A stretch of 64,000 bases of DNA from NCBI GenBank assembly GCA_019359375.1, contig JAHHHL010000020.1, forward strand, positions 61,499 to 125,498. The letters are read 5' to 3'. Positions within the stretch are counted from its first letter, which is position 1. The number at the start of each line of letters is the position of its first letter. The stretch is from Lyngbya sp. HA4199-MV5 (GTDB lineage Bacteria; Cyanobacteriota; Cyanobacteriia; Leptolyngbyales; Leptolyngbyaceae). A program made the position numbers and the translations under genes. This document shows, in pieces, positions 1 through 8,918 of this stretch. A model generated the notes under the pieces. The model was not told the origin of the DNA, made no database searches, and worked only from the letters and a program-made list of their open reading frames with translations.

Positions 1-356
1 GGATCAAGCAATACCACTTCCTGGGTGGGAATCCCCTCCACCGTGACGAGCTTCTCAAACATAACCGATCGCGGACGATAGACAGCGGCATAGCTCGTTT
101 TAACCGCCTGAAAGAAATTTTTAGCTGTCCCAAACTTTGCGCGAATTTCAGGACTAGCATACGCAAACGCCTCCTCCGCATCGTCCTTTTGAAATGCCTG
201 TAGCTGCCGCTGGATCACAGCACGAATGGCATCGCGATCGGAGGGAATCCCAGTCATCTGCTGAGCTTTAACAGAAAGAGTAAGGAGCAGTAAGGCAAAG
301 CTGATCTGAGTCAACCAACGGGGCAAACTCCCAAACTGGAAAGACACCAGGCGCAT
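1..356 (-). CDS. DUF4864-like secreted protein, 3' part cut by window edge
   Basis: On the minus strand an open frame starts at an ATG (354-356) and runs off the left edge, so only about 118 N-terminal residues are visible. The first ~30 residues look like a signal peptide: a basic MRL start, a hydrophobic stretch around LLLLTLSVKA, then AQQ. The rest (AIRAVIQRQLQAFQKDDAEE, then FAYASPEIRAKFGTAKNFF) matches the pattern of DUF4864, an NTF2-like fold family of small exported proteins of unknown function. No catalytic residues are known for the family. The C-terminus cannot be assessed. Family assignment is from recognition of the sequence pattern only. Confidence 0.7.
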   Translation of the reverse strand, partial: MRLVSFQFGSLPRWLTQISFALLLLTLSVKAQQMTGIPSDRDAIRAVIQRQLQAFQKDDAEEAFAYASPEIRAKFGTAKNFFQAVKTSYAAVYRPRSVMFEKLVTVEGIPTQEVVLLD

Positions 357-740
357 GGAAGAAGGTTAGTAAACAAACGCTTACCGTTTAACACTACAGC
401 GCGACGCGTTGATCAGTCTGCTAGCTGGATTACCACTAGACGTAAGCATTCGTATAGCTTCCGGTTTCAGGTACATTGACTATAGCAATGGTCGTCATTG
501 CCTGTACACCAAACGCGATCGCTCTGTTTTGAGCCGTCGCGATCGCCCTCTGTAGCTTCTTCCTCTTTACGCCTGCCCCTCCCCATCATGAGGAAATGCG
601 ATCGAGTACATCCCAGTTTTGTATTAAATAGTGCGAGCGTCTCGCTCGCGAGCGAGACGCTCGTACTTCCAAAAACCTTGACCCGCAAAACTAAGATGCA
701 CTCAATGCGATTAGCCTTTAAACCGCTCTAGTTGGCTGCC
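357..740. other. Noncoding stretch with one perfect palindrome
   Basis: No convincing gene is visible between the truncated DUF4864 gene and the small secreted protein gene. Short ORFs here overlap each other on both strands and show no family features. The stretch contains a 30-bp perfect palindrome, listed separately, and a run of GCGATCG motifs. Confidence 0.6.
634..663. repeat. Perfect 30-bp palindrome (CGAGCGAGACGCTCG arms)
   Basis: The left arm CGAGCGTCTCGCTCG and the right arm CGAGCGAGACGCTCG are exact reverse complements with no spacer. The same unit, as a single hairpin with stem GCGAGCG and loop AGA, recurs at 29980-29996. Dispersed GAGCGAGACGCTCGC repeats are common in cyanobacterial spacers; their role is unknown. 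Confidence 0.85.
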
Positions 741-1082
741 CTACTTGTAAGTATAAGAACCGAGTTCGCACAGATTAAGCTGACGTTCATCAAGCTTAGA
801 ACCATCGGCGAACACGCCCAAAATATCGTAAGTGCAGGTGGTGCGTCCATCGGCGATCGTGACCGTTCCAGCTTCTCCAGGCGCAACCGCTTCACTGAGC
901 AAGTTTTCACCCCAGCTAGATTCCGCAGAATCTTCGACGTAAAACTCGACCAAGGGACTATCGCTGCTGTTTTTGAGTGTAAAAGCGAGATCTTCTGCTA
1001 GAGCGCTCTGACCGAACATGGTCACGACAGGTACTGCTAGGGCTGTAGCAAGTAGGACTTTAGGCAAGGAAAGATTAATCAC
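741..1082 (-). CDS. Small secreted protein, conserved cyanobacterial type
   Basis: The product is 113 residues. A clear signal peptide ends near residue 29 (FGQSALA followed by EDLAF), so the protein is probably periplasmic or extracellular. The mature part is about 84 residues, predicted mostly beta, with two cysteines (TTCTYDILGVFADG and LNLCELGSYTY) that could form a disulfide. The motif ending in CTYDI-x-GVF-x-DGS is typical of a small cyanobacterial secreted family that databases sometimes mislabel as an enzyme. I know no experimental function. The gene stands alone, with about 280 bp to the downstream Deg protease gene on the same strand. Confidence 0.75.
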   Translation of the reverse strand: MINLSLPKVLLATALAVPVVTMFGQSALAEDLAFTLKNSSDSPLVEFYVEDSAESSWGENLLSEAVAPGEAGTVTIADGRTTCTYDILGVFADGSKLDERQLNLCELGSYTYK

Positions 1083-1366
1083 TCAAGACTCCTAATAGGT
1101 GGTAAGAGCGCAGCATCAACCTACGGCTCCACTACCAGTTAAGTAATCTTCAACACTAACAACATCGCTATTTATACGGTCTTCCCAAGGGTAGTAAAGC
1201 GAAAAAATTCCGCAGATTGCAGCTTGACGATCGTAGTCTGACAACCGTTGAGGCGCTAAATCCGATTGCAATACGTTTTACCTTCACCAAATAGACACTA
1301 GAAGATCGGCATGAAGCCTGTTCTAGTACCCTCACGGCATCTCAAGGTTGTATCGAATCAATTTGC

Positions 1367-2569
1367 TCAGGCAGCATCCTGCAACTCAGCCGTTTTGATC
1401 GGTAGCTGCTTCGTGATATCACCCCGCTGCACTTTAACCTGTAGCGTTTGACCGAGGCGACTATTTTCCACGATCGTCTGAAGTTGTTCTGCTGTTGTAA
1501 TGGGTTGGGCATCCACCTGGGTAATCACATCACCACGACGCAGACCCGCTTTTGCAGCCGGAGTGTCAGGCAGCACCCGCACGACAATCACGCCATTCAC
1601 CTCTGGCACCATAAATGCCGAGTTTGGATCGCTATTGTTCTGTTTAGCCAGTTCTGGCGTGAGGATGGTCATTTGTACACCCAGATATGGATGCACAATG
1701 CGTTCACCGTTTGCCAGTTGGTCTTTGATGGTTTTCGCTTTATTGATCGGAATGGCAAACCCAATGCCCATCGCGCCAGCCCGAATCGCGGTGTTGATCC
1801 CAATCACTTGCCCCTGATCGTTGACCAGCGGACCACCAGAGTTGCCAGGGTTGATCGCAGCGTCGGTTTGAATGAAATCCAGACGCTTATCGGGAATACC
1901 AACTTGGGCGCTGGAGCGTTTCAGGGTGCTGACAATGCCCAGCGTGACGGTGTTGTCTAACCCCAGCGGATTGCCCACCGCGATCGCCCAGTCTCCCACC
2001 TGAATCTGGTCAGAGTTACCGAGCGAGGCGACGGGCAAATCACTGCCGTCGATTTTTACAACCGCTAAATCGGTGACTTCATCTGCACCGCGTACTTTAC
2101 CTTCAAACGTGCGTCCGTCCTTCAATGTCACCGTTACCTTATCGGCTCCATTCACCACATGAGAGTTCGTCAAGATCACGCCGCCACGATCGATAATAAA
2201 GCCCGATCCCTGACCCCTCAGATGCTCTTCACGAGGTGACTGCGGAAACCCTTCTTCGCCAAAAAAGCGCCGAAAGAAGGGGTCTTCCATGAGCGGATCA
2301 GGGCTACTGCGGCGAGTCACCGTCCGCTCAGTGTCAATGCGTACCACGGCTGGACCAACCTGGTTGACTGCTTTAGCAACAAAGCTGCCCTGTCCAGTTG
2401 CCTCAGGTAGCTGTGCTGGGTTAACTGCCGCGATCGGGCTGGCAGCGATCGTAGACGTGAGCAAACCCGCCTGAGCCGGCAACCCCAACGTAAACAGCGT
2501 TACCAGCACAAGGGCGAGAACGGTCATCAAAGAGCGGCGGAGTGAGTGGAAAAGGGTTAAGAATCGCAT
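1367..2569 (-). CDS. Deg/HtrA-family serine protease (HhoA/HhoB type)
   Basis: This 400-residue trypsin-like protease has one PDZ domain and probably acts in the periplasm or lumen on damaged or misfolded proteins. A signal peptide covers about residues 1-34 (hydrophobic [14 protein letters not shown], then PAQAG). The catalytic triad is visible: His137 in TNSHVV, Asp167 in [10 protein letters not shown] and Ser244 in NPGNSGGPL. The PDZ domain occupies about residues 295-390 ([20 protein letters not shown]). Length and the single PDZ domain fit cyanobacterial HhoA, HhoB and HtrA, but I cannot separate these three by eye. A MITE lies about 50 bp upstream of the start codon. Confidence 0.93.
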   Translation of the reverse strand: MRFLTLFHSLRRSLMTVLALVLVTLFTLGLPAQAGLLTSTIAASPIAAVNPAQLPEATGQGSFVAKAVNQVGPAVVRIDTERTVTRRSSPDPLMEDPFFRRFFGEEGFPQSPREEHLRGQGSGFIIDRGGVILTNSHVVNGADKVTVTLKDGRTFEGKVRGADEVTDLAVVKIDGSDLPVASLGNSDQIQVGDWAIAVGNPLGLDNTVTLGIVSTLKRSSAQVGIPDKRLDFIQTDAAINPGNSGGPLVNDQGQVIGINTAIRAGAMGIGFAIPINKAKTIKDQLANGERIVHPYLGVQMTILTPELAKQNNSDPNSAFMVPEVNGVIVVRVLPDTPAAKAGLRRGDVITQVDAQPITTAEQLQTIVENSRLGQTLQVKVQRGDITKQLPIKTAELQDAA

Positions 2570-2618
2570 AGCATCGACCTACAAATAGCAAATGTCGCTG
2601 AGGTGTTTCTTCATCTAC

Positions 2619-2744
2619 AGGACTTACGCAGTTAGATCCCCTAACCCCCTTAAAAAGGGGGCTTTTAGAGTTCCCCCCTTTTTAAGGGGGGCTAAGGGGG
2701 GCTAAGGGGGGATCGAGGTTTTAAGCTTCAAATGCGTAAGTCCT
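2619..2744. repeat. MITE-like element with 12-bp terminal inverted repeats
   Basis: The ends AGGACTTACGCA (2619-2630) and TGCGTAAGTCCT (2733-2744) are exact reverse complements. The interior is C-rich then G-rich and includes adjacent copies of GCTAAGGGGG near 2691-2710, so the transcript could fold into a long hairpin. There is no ORF inside. The structure is that of a non-autonomous transposon remnant. It sits in the promoter region of the Deg protease gene. Confidence 0.85.
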
Positions 2745-2930
2745 AATCTATTTTGACAGGCAAACTGACAGCCGGATTTCGACAGGTATCGCTTAACCCT
2801 CATTGTGGCAGGTAGAGGCGTGAACATGTTTATTGAAACTGTGCGCCTTGATGTTGTCTCATGGGCAACGTGGGCTAGAATCACATGTATCTGTGGCTTT
2901 CGTCATCAACCCTGTCAACCTCAACTCTAA

Positions 2931-3296
2931 ATGGCAACCTCTGAACGTCCCCTTAGCCGAGATAGCGATCGCGTTGAGCATGAACCTTTGCATAGCCATG
3001 ATCACAGCACGGCTCACCATGCTCATGTTCACAGTGAAGAATCGCTGAAGCGTGTGGTTAATCGGCTATCGCGCATTGAGGGGCACATTCGGGGGATCAA
3101 GACGATGGTACTAGAGAGCCGTCCCTGCCCTGACGTACTGGTGCAGGTTGCTGCTGTTAGAGGGGCACTTGATCGTGTGGCTCGCATTATTCTGGATGAA
3201 CATCTTACTGAGTGTATTGGGCGCGCTGCGAAAGAAGGCAACATCGAAACCGAAATTGAGGAGCTAAAGGCTGCCCTCGATCGTTTTTTGCTTTAA
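2931..3296 (+). CDS. inrS: InrS-like nickel-sensing CsoR/RcnR-family repressor
   Basis: The 121-residue protein belongs to the CsoR/RcnR/FrmR four-helix metal-sensor family. An extended His-rich N-terminus (HSHDHSTAHHAHVH, residues 21-34) precedes the core that starts at VNRLSRIEGHIRGIK. Cys66, His91 and Cys95 have the same 25- and 4-residue spacing as Cys53, His78 and Cys82 of Synechocystis InrS, the internal nickel-responsive sensor that represses the nickel exporter gene nrsD. The motif LDRVARIILDEHLTECI and the C-terminus EIEELKAALDRFLL are also InrS-like. No exporter gene is adjacent, so its target must lie elsewhere, or it may sense another metal. The start is the ATG just before the His-rich tail. 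Confidence 0.88.
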   Translation: MATSERPLSRDSDRVEHEPLHSHDHSTAHHAHVHSEESLKRVVNRLSRIEGHIRGIKTMVLESRPCPDVLVQVAAVRGALDRVARIILDEHLTECIGRAAKEGNIETEIEELKAALDRFLL

Positions 3297-3326
3297 TGCC
3301 GTTCGGTCAATAACAAGCCATGTGAG

Positions 3327-4028
3327 CTAAATCATTAAGCGTTCTAGCGCATGTGGATCAGGAATCGTGAGGGTATCGCGATCGCGCAAGATCAGCCCCT
3401 TTTTCTCTAGCTTACTCAACACACGCGTCACGGTTTCTCGCGCCAGACCGCTGAGGCTGCTTAATTCACGGTGGGGCAGGTTTGGAATTTCGGTGCCTGT
3501 CGAAACCTTTTTGCCTTGCCCATCAGCCAGAAACAAGAGAATGTCTGCAACCCGCGAGGTGCTGTCAGATTCGCGCAAGCGCAAGCGACGATTAACTTGA
3601 CGCAGGCGACGTGCCATCAATTGGGCGAGCCGAATACCCGATTGCGGTTCGGTATGCAGCAGATTAACAAAATCCTGGGCAGGCATGTTACCGATGACGG
3701 TCGGTGCCAGAGTAATCACGTCGGTCGATCGAGGCACTTCATCCAGGGGAGCCATTTCACCAAATAATTCGCCCTTGCCCAAAATATTGAGCGTCACTTC
3801 CTTCCCATCCAGGTTGTACGTGCGGATCTTGACCCAACCGTTCAAGATAAAATAGACCGAGCTACCCCAGTCATTCTCCAGCAAAATGACCTGGTTCGCT
3901 GGGTGGCTGCGCATAACAACCTGGGCGGTCGCTTTTTCGACTGCAAGCTCTGGTAGCCCTTCAAAAAAAGGGGCTGAGCGAATCGATATATTAGCGTGAG
4001 CATCTCTGGGATTATACCGATCTTCCAT
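3327..4028 (-). CDS. Crp/Fnr-family transcription regulator
   Basis: This protein has an N-terminal cyclic-nucleotide-binding-like beta-barrel (about residues 30-135, with GELFGEMAPLDEVPRSTDV in the phosphate-binding-cassette position) and a C-terminal winged helix (about 155-230; SSLSGLARETVTRVLSKLEK is the recognition helix). The Arg-Ser-Thr sequence in the cassette leaves open whether cAMP binds. It is not NtcA: the sequence is clearly different. It resembles the cyanobacterial CRP-like group that includes SYCRP1 and AnCrpA. I chose the internal ATG giving MEDRYNPRDAH, 233 residues; an upstream ATG at 4082 would add 18 residues of non-conserved look. Confidence 0.88.
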   Translation of the reverse strand: MEDRYNPRDAHANISIRSAPFFEGLPELAVEKATAQVVMRSHPANQVILLENDWGSSVYFILNGWVKIRTYNLDGKEVTLNILGKGELFGEMAPLDEVPRSTDVITLAPTVIGNMPAQDFVNLLHTEPQSGIRLAQLMARRLRQVNRRLRLRESDSTSRVADILLFLADGQGKKVSTGTEIPNLPHRELSSLSGLARETVTRVLSKLEKKGLILRDRDTLTIPDPHALERLMI

Positions 4029-4387
4029 GGGGTGCCGCGTCGTAATTCTCAAGCCAGGGTAAATGATAGTGCAAGGGTGCAAATCTGGTCGATAAACCTG
4101 ACACTGATGTCGCCAGTTTAGTCTGTGCTTGGTTGCTATTGGTTTGACTGACTAACGTTTGAGCGGTTAAAGGCGGCGCTGTTTGTCAAAAGGGTCAAGC
4201 GTTAAACGAGTAGATGGTTGGGCTTTGGACGATCGTCCAGCGATCGCGTATGGGGATTGACTAGAGGTCGTGATGCACTGATACAGTTTGCTTTACGGTG
4301 ACGACAAAACTGTGACGACAAACAGGAAGATGACCGAATCAGGCTTTTAAAGCTTGAGCAGAGGTGTGGTAAGCAGATAAGCTTTAT

Positions 4388-4431
4388 AGCAATAATAACC
4401 TAATGAATACATGGCGCTAGTTATTATTGCT
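4388..4431. repeat. 12-bp perfect inverted repeat with 20-nt loop
   Basis: AGCAATAATAAC (4388-4399) and GTTATTATTGCT (4420-4431) are exact reverse complements. There is no T-run after it, so it is unlikely to be a simple terminator. It could be an operator or the end pair of a tiny mobile remnant. Confidence 0.8.
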
Positions 4432-4784
4432 GAATCCCGAAGACTGGTTTAACAAAGAGGGTGCTAGCCAATGCATGTGTGCTGGCGGGTGAATCGATGC
4501 GCGATCGCAATCGTTCCGGTTCATTCCCCATGTCCTACGCCATCAAGGTGCTGTGTTATCTAAAGTGCTGTGTCGTTAAAGTTCTTCAAGCCTACAGTGA
4601 ACCTGGCAACGGTACGTTGGGACGTAAAGCTTGCCTCAGTAATTTTGGGAGAATTTGTCACGTTTTTAGTTTCCTGACGTACACTTTGTCCAGATATGGC
4701 GGTACTGGACGACTTGGAAATGATCTTGCAGCAGAGATCGTTCATGCGTGTCGCTGTCTGAACTCGGTAGCGGCTTGCGCTTTA

Positions 4785-4826
4785 GTAACCAGATGTGTGT
4801 AACCAAACGCATGTAACCAGACGCAC
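4785..4826. repeat. Three tandem 14-bp units (GTAACCARACGCAY)
   Basis: Three adjacent 14-bp units start GTAACCA: 4785-4798, 4799-4812 and 4813-4826. Units two and three differ at only two positions; unit one is more diverged. They lie about 260 bp upstream of the scaffold gene start. Confidence 0.75.
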
Positions 4827-5082
4827 TAAGAGGCAAGGTTGCTCTTAATGGCTACCTCCAAGGTTACTAAACATTAAGGTTGCCTTTCTGATTCAAGGTC
4901 GTTCAAGCATGAGACTAAACGTCCGGTTAGACTGTCTTTTAGACTGTGCGATCGCCATTTCAACTTAGGGTTTCCAGGTTCAGTCAGGGCATAATTTGGG
5001 CTGTTCTAGGAAGCCTCACTATATTAGAAGTGGCAGCGACATTTCAGCCTGCTTCTGCTCAGTACTCGTCAGGGGTTACATT

Positions 5083-8000
5083 GTGACTTCTCAGAAGGAT
5101 CAAATTCAAGCGCTCATTGCAGATATCGATAATGTGCTTCAGAAAACAACTCCCCGTCTACCGTGGGTTGTGTCTGGAGAAGTGACCCAGCAGCGCCAAA
5201 TTTTGGAGCGTGTCCGCAATTATCTTCAACAGCGGCAAATGGCTGGTGAAGGGTTTGAGCAAGCAGACGCACGACCAGATTTGCTGATGCACGATATCTA
5301 TTATCAGCCAGCACGATCGTCTTATCAGTCACCCCAGGCAGGTGCGGAGGTCGAGCGATCGCTGCCCTATGGTCAAAACGAAGCCGCTGCTCAGCAAATG
5401 TTGCAGGCGCTTATCCAGGAAATGGGGTACTTGCGGTCTAACGTGGTGCAACCGCTCCAGTCTGATGTAGAAGGATTGCGCCACCAGCGAGAAGCCTTGA
5501 TCCAGGAGATCCGTCAGTTAGAGTCGCAGCGTCAGGGGTACGCAGGGACATTGCCCGGAAACCAGCAGCAGGTGATCGCCGAATTTTTGCAGGCGTTGAT
5601 GACTCGGCTGCAAGAAACGCTGCCTCAACAAGTGGCGCAATCTCTGCGGAGTAGCAATCAGCAATCACTCCCCCAGAGCGCTAGTTTGGCACTGACAGGC
5701 TCAGCACCAGCCGTCGCCACCACTTCAGATGCACCTTACCCAGGGTTCGGCAACATTCAGGTACCTCAAGCACAAGCAGACGAACTGCTGATCAAACTGG
5801 ACTCCACGTTGAGTGTGGTGTTTGAGTCTTTGCAGCGCAACGTACAGGCATATGAAGAGTCTCTGTCTCAGGGGCTAAATAAAATGCATAGCCTGGGGCA
5901 GCAGGGCGAGATGATGTTTACTGCCCTCATTAGCCATTTAGCCAGTCAGCTTGGGCAGGAAGCCTCTACTTACTTGCAGCCATCGACTCCTGCAAGGCTA
6001 GATTCTGCACGCGTGACTCCCCCCCTGTCTGGAGCAACCGCTCATGCCACACAGACAGCTCAACCGTCTCCGACGACCGCAATACCATCGTTCCTGGAGC
6101 AGCCTCAGACTCCAACGTCGCCTAATAGCATTGATGCAGCACGATCGGTGCCTCTACCGTTCCCTGGAACTGAGCTTTCTAGCAATGTTCCTGCTGATGC
6201 CTCTGCGGCTCCTGCAAACATCGCTGAGCCAGTGGACACCGCGATCGAGTCCTGGCTTCGGTCTGCTGGTAGCGTTGAAGGGGAATCCGCCGTTGATCTG
6301 GAAATTGCGGCATTAAATTTAGAAGGATTTGACCTGAACCAACTGGCGGCTCAGGATGTCAACGCACTCCTGGAGTTGGATGCCAATCTGCTGGGTACAA
6401 ATCTGCCGCCTCAGCCCATGCTTCCACCTGAGCCTGCTGCACCCGGTCAACTGAATACAACCGAGCCTTTATCTGGCACGATGAGCATTGAGGATACAGC
6501 CGATATTGACGCGGCGCTAAAGCTCCTGGAACAGTTAAGTTCCGAGCTACAGGAGCAACCAGCCTCAGTTGCCGATGCCGATGCTCAGATCGATCGCATG
6601 CTGAGTAGCCCTTCAAGCTTGTCAGGCGAAACAACGGCTAGCAGCATTCCCGACGATGCCAAGGATGAACTGGATGAATTCTATGAGAGCTTATTTGGCA
6701 ACCAGACGATCGCGGCTGAGCCAATTACCGATGAGCCAGCTACAGGCGAGCCACCGGCAACCGCATTAGCCGATACTCAGGCAGATACTCCTGCTGTAGA
6801 GAGTCTGGCTACGGATATTTCCATCCCAGCAGAGCAGTCCCAACAATCTTTTGCAGCGGACACTGCGATCGCGCCATCTGATGCTCAACCGTTGTCAACC
6901 TTACAGCCGATCGATACACTTCCGGCTGACACCCAGGCACCTGCGGCGGTTTTAGCTGAAACAGCGATCGTACCGCCCTCCGTGTCTACCAATGCTGATC
7001 CAACCCTCGGCTGGGATTTGCTTGGAGAAACGTTGACCGAACAGTTTTCTGAATCAGAAATTCCAGACGCGCTCCTGGATGATGAACTGTTGGACGGCTG
7101 GGATCTTGATGACGCTGAGGTCGATTTAGAGACGCTGGACGTGCCCCCTGCTGGCGACGATCCACTTGGTATTGGGGAAGCCGCATCAACGGGCGATCGT
7201 CCAGCGGATGAACGTGTATTCACCCTTTCGTCGGATGCGGCAATGGCTCCGGACGAGCCGCAACGCCCGGTGGCAGAACCATCTTCAAACGCAGTGCTGG
7301 AGCCAGTGACAAACAGCGCTTCTGGTACTGGAACCGCTCAGCCTCAAGACGAAATTGCGACTCTGACTGATTTGTTTGATGAGGCTCCTGCTTCTGAGGG
7401 GCGGTCTTTAGAGCCACCGATCGAGGCACCAGCAGAAACGCCTAGCCAGTCCTTGATTGTTTCTCCCGCCGATAATTCCCCAGTCGTCTTACCTGTAGCA
7501 ACTTCTGGCACCCCCCCTTCTGCTGAGACCGGAGACGATCGCTCAAAGGACGATCGCTACACACCTGCATCGCCTGAAGAAGATTTGCTGCCGCTCCATG
7601 CTGTTGCAGAAGACCCCGACCCCGAATTGTGGCTAGACGAAAGTACGTTGAACCGCTTAAGTGAAGACCTTTTCAATCTAGAAGATGCGATTGAGGATCC
7701 CTCGGTTTTGCCCTATGAACGCGAACCGAGTGCCCATGAGCCAGCATCCTTCTCAGACGCAACCGCGACCGATGAGCCGCTACCGTCCAGTGAACCAACA
7801 TCGCTGGAGGATTGGAGTGCTTCACTGGGTGAAGGCTCTAGCGTTTTATCGACGACACCATCACAGCCGCCTGCTTCTGACCAGGGGACGATCGCGGAGC
7901 CAGATGCGTTCATTTTGGAAGGGATGGATGACCTGTTTGCCAATACGCCTACAGAGCCTCCGGTTGTCCCCATTGCACCGCCCATAGCGCCACCAGCAGA

Positions 8001-8862
8001 GCCATCGACTGCCTTTACGCTTGAGGGCATCAGTAATTTATTCGCTGACCCTCTGGCGGATAACGTACCATCGCCTCCTCCACCGCCTCAAGCCAGCCAA
8101 CCATCTCCCTTCACACTGGAAGGGATGGATGATTTGTTTGGGGATGTGCCAGCGGTTCCTTCGGCCTCATTGCCGTCAACTCCCCCCCTGGTTGAGCAAC
8201 CCCTGCCATTTACGTTAGAAGGGGTAGAAAACCTGTTTACCGATCTTCCACCGATTGCAGACGTGCCTCCAGCACCTGAGCTTACCACGACCACTCCACC
8301 AGAAGAGCTATCTACACCAACGTCTGCGTTCAGCTTTGAACAAGTGGGCAATTTGTTTGTCGAAGTGCCTTCGGCTGCCCCTGCTGATACTGGCATTCAG
8401 GAGACGATCGCTGCACCCATAGAGCCATTACCAGAATCGCCCGCCGAATCAATAGCTCCCTTCACGCTGGAACAGGTCGATGGCTTGTTCGTAGAGACAC
8501 CTTCGGAAGCAAGCCCTATTTTGGATGTACGATCGACCGAAAGCGCCCCTCCCTTATCAGAGCCATTTTCTGAAGCGGATGCAACGCCCTTTTCTTTAGA
8601 GCAAGTGGGCGACTTGTTTGCAGACACCCCTCCAGAAGACCCAGCTTTAGACTTAACCACATCACCGATTCTGCAACCACCCTCCTTAAACGTTGAAGGG
8701 TTCGCAACCGAACCACCTGCCCCCGATTTGTCCAGTGCTGAACCAGCCACGTTAGAGCAAGCGTTTGCTAGCCTGATGGGATCGTTTGACGAGCCAATGC
8801 CGACTGCCACTGATGAAGTAGCAGACAGCCAGGATCCTGAAAAAAAAAAGAGGATGAGCTAA
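5083..8862 (+). CDS. Giant coiled-coil/disordered protein with seven F-x-L-E motif repeats
   Basis: I do not recognise a named family for this 1259-residue protein. I chose the GTG at 5083 (TSQKDQIQALIADIDNVLQ follows) because AGGGG lies 7 nt upstream; an upstream ATG at 4996 adds 29 implausible residues. Residues ~1-300 are helical with coiled-coil stretches (around QPLQSDVEGLRHQREALIQE and SLQRNVQAYEESLSQGLNKM). Residues ~310-940 are Ala/Pro/Glu/Asp/Ser-rich and probably disordered. Residues ~943-1183 carry seven spaced copies of F-[TSI]-[LF]-E-[GQ]-[VMI]-x-x-L-F, 32-44 residues apart, with a degenerate eighth copy near the end. There is no signal peptide or membrane segment. The frame ends four codons past an A10 tract, while the -1 frame stays open into an Hsp70-like ATPase, so it is probably the front part of a ~1909-residue protein. 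Confidence 0.85.
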   Translation: MTSQKDQIQALIADIDNVLQKTTPRLPWVVSGEVTQQRQILERVRNYLQQRQMAGEGFEQADARPDLLMHDIYYQPARSSYQSPQAGAEVERSLPYGQNEAAAQQMLQALIQEMGYLRSNVVQPLQSDVEGLRHQREALIQEIRQLESQRQGYAGTLPGNQQQVIAEFLQALMTRLQETLPQQVAQSLRSSNQQSLPQSASLALTGSAPAVATTSDAPYPGFGNIQVPQAQADELLIKLDSTLSVVFESLQRNVQAYEESLSQGLNKMHSLGQQGEMMFTALISHLASQLGQEASTYLQPSTPARLDSARVTPPLSGATAHATQTAQPSPTTAIPSFLEQPQTPTSPNSIDAARSVPLPFPGTELSSNVPADASAAPANIAEPVDTAIESWLRSAGSVEGESAVDLEIAALNLEGFDLNQLAAQDVNALLELDANLLGTNLPPQPMLPPEPAAPGQLNTTEPLSGTMSIEDTADIDAALKLLEQLSSELQEQPASVADADAQIDRMLSSPSSLSGETTASSIPDDAKDELDEFYESLFGNQTIAAEPITDEPATGEPPATALADTQADTPAVESLATDISIPAEQSQQSFAADTAIAPSDAQPLSTLQPIDTLPADTQAPAAVLAETAIVPPSVSTNADPTLGWDLLGETLTEQFSESEIPDALLDDELLDGWDLDDAEVDLETLDVPPAGDDPLGIGEAASTGDRPADERVFTLSSDAAMAPDEPQRPVAEPSSNAVLEPVTNSASGTGTAQPQDEIATLTDLFDEAPASEGRSLEPPIEAPAETPSQSLIVSPADNSPVVLPVATSGTPPSAETGDDRSKDDRYTPASPEEDLLPLHAVAEDPDPELWLDESTLNRLSEDLFNLEDAIEDPSVLPYEREPSAHEPASFSDATATDEPLPSSEPTSLEDWSASLGEGSSVLSTTPSQPPASDQGTIAEPDAFILEGMDDLFANTPTEPPVVPIAPPIAPPAEPSTAFTLEGISNLFADPLADNVPSPPPPPQASQPSPFTLEGMDDLFGDVPAVPSASLPSTPPLVEQPLPFTLEGVENLFTDLPPIADVPPAPELTTTTPPEELSTPTSAFSFEQVGNLFVEVPSAAPADTGIQETIAAPIEPLPESPAESIAPFTLEQVDGLFVETPSEASPILDVRSTESAPPLSEPFSEADATPFSLEQVGDLFADTPPEDPALDLTTSPILQPPSLNVEGFATEPPAPDLSSAEPATLEQAFASLMGSFDEPMPTATDEVADSQDPEKKKRMS
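8840..8850 (+). promoter_or_regulatory. A10G tract with A AAA AAG slippery heptamer (probable -1 frameshift site)
   Basis: Ten consecutive A residues (8840-8849) followed by G are read as GAA AAA AAA AAG in the upstream frame. The last seven bases (8844-8850) are A AAA AAG in the correct phase for -1 slippage, the same heptamer as E. coli dnaX. A -1 shift reads AAA AAA GAG GAT and enters the open frame of the downstream ATPase; adding one A by polymerase slippage would do the same. A purine motif AGGA (8831-8834) sits about 9 nt upstream of the heptamer, comparable to the dnaX stimulator position. A homopolymer assembly error is the main alternative. Confidence 0.7.
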
Positions 8863-8918
8863 CCGATCAGCCAACGATCGAGCGCTTAGAACCTTCAGCA
8901 TTCATCAATCAACCCGAA

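Larger units (their letters stand above)
4029..5082. other. 1-kb noncoding region with inverted and tandem repeats
   Basis: The stretch between the divergent Crp-type gene and the giant scaffold gene has no convincing ORF. A 113-codon frame at 4461-4802 is Cys-rich and unlike any family I know. The region holds a 12-bp perfect inverted repeat, a 14-bp triple tandem repeat (both listed separately) and a direct repeat of TGACGACAAA near 4302-4325. Its length suggests a complex control region for one or both flanking genes. Confidence 0.6.

Noticed and set aside
4461..4802. 113-codon open frame in the control region of the scaffold gene
   Set aside because: Cys-rich random-looking sequence, no ribosome binding site, overlaps the 14-bp tandem repeats at its end and an opposite frame.
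8840..8849. Simple sequencing error in the A-tract as the only explanation
   Set aside because: It cannot be excluded, but the exact phase of A AAA AAG, the upstream AGGA and the missing start signals of the second ORF make programmed slippage at least as plausible, so it is reported as a finding with this caveat.
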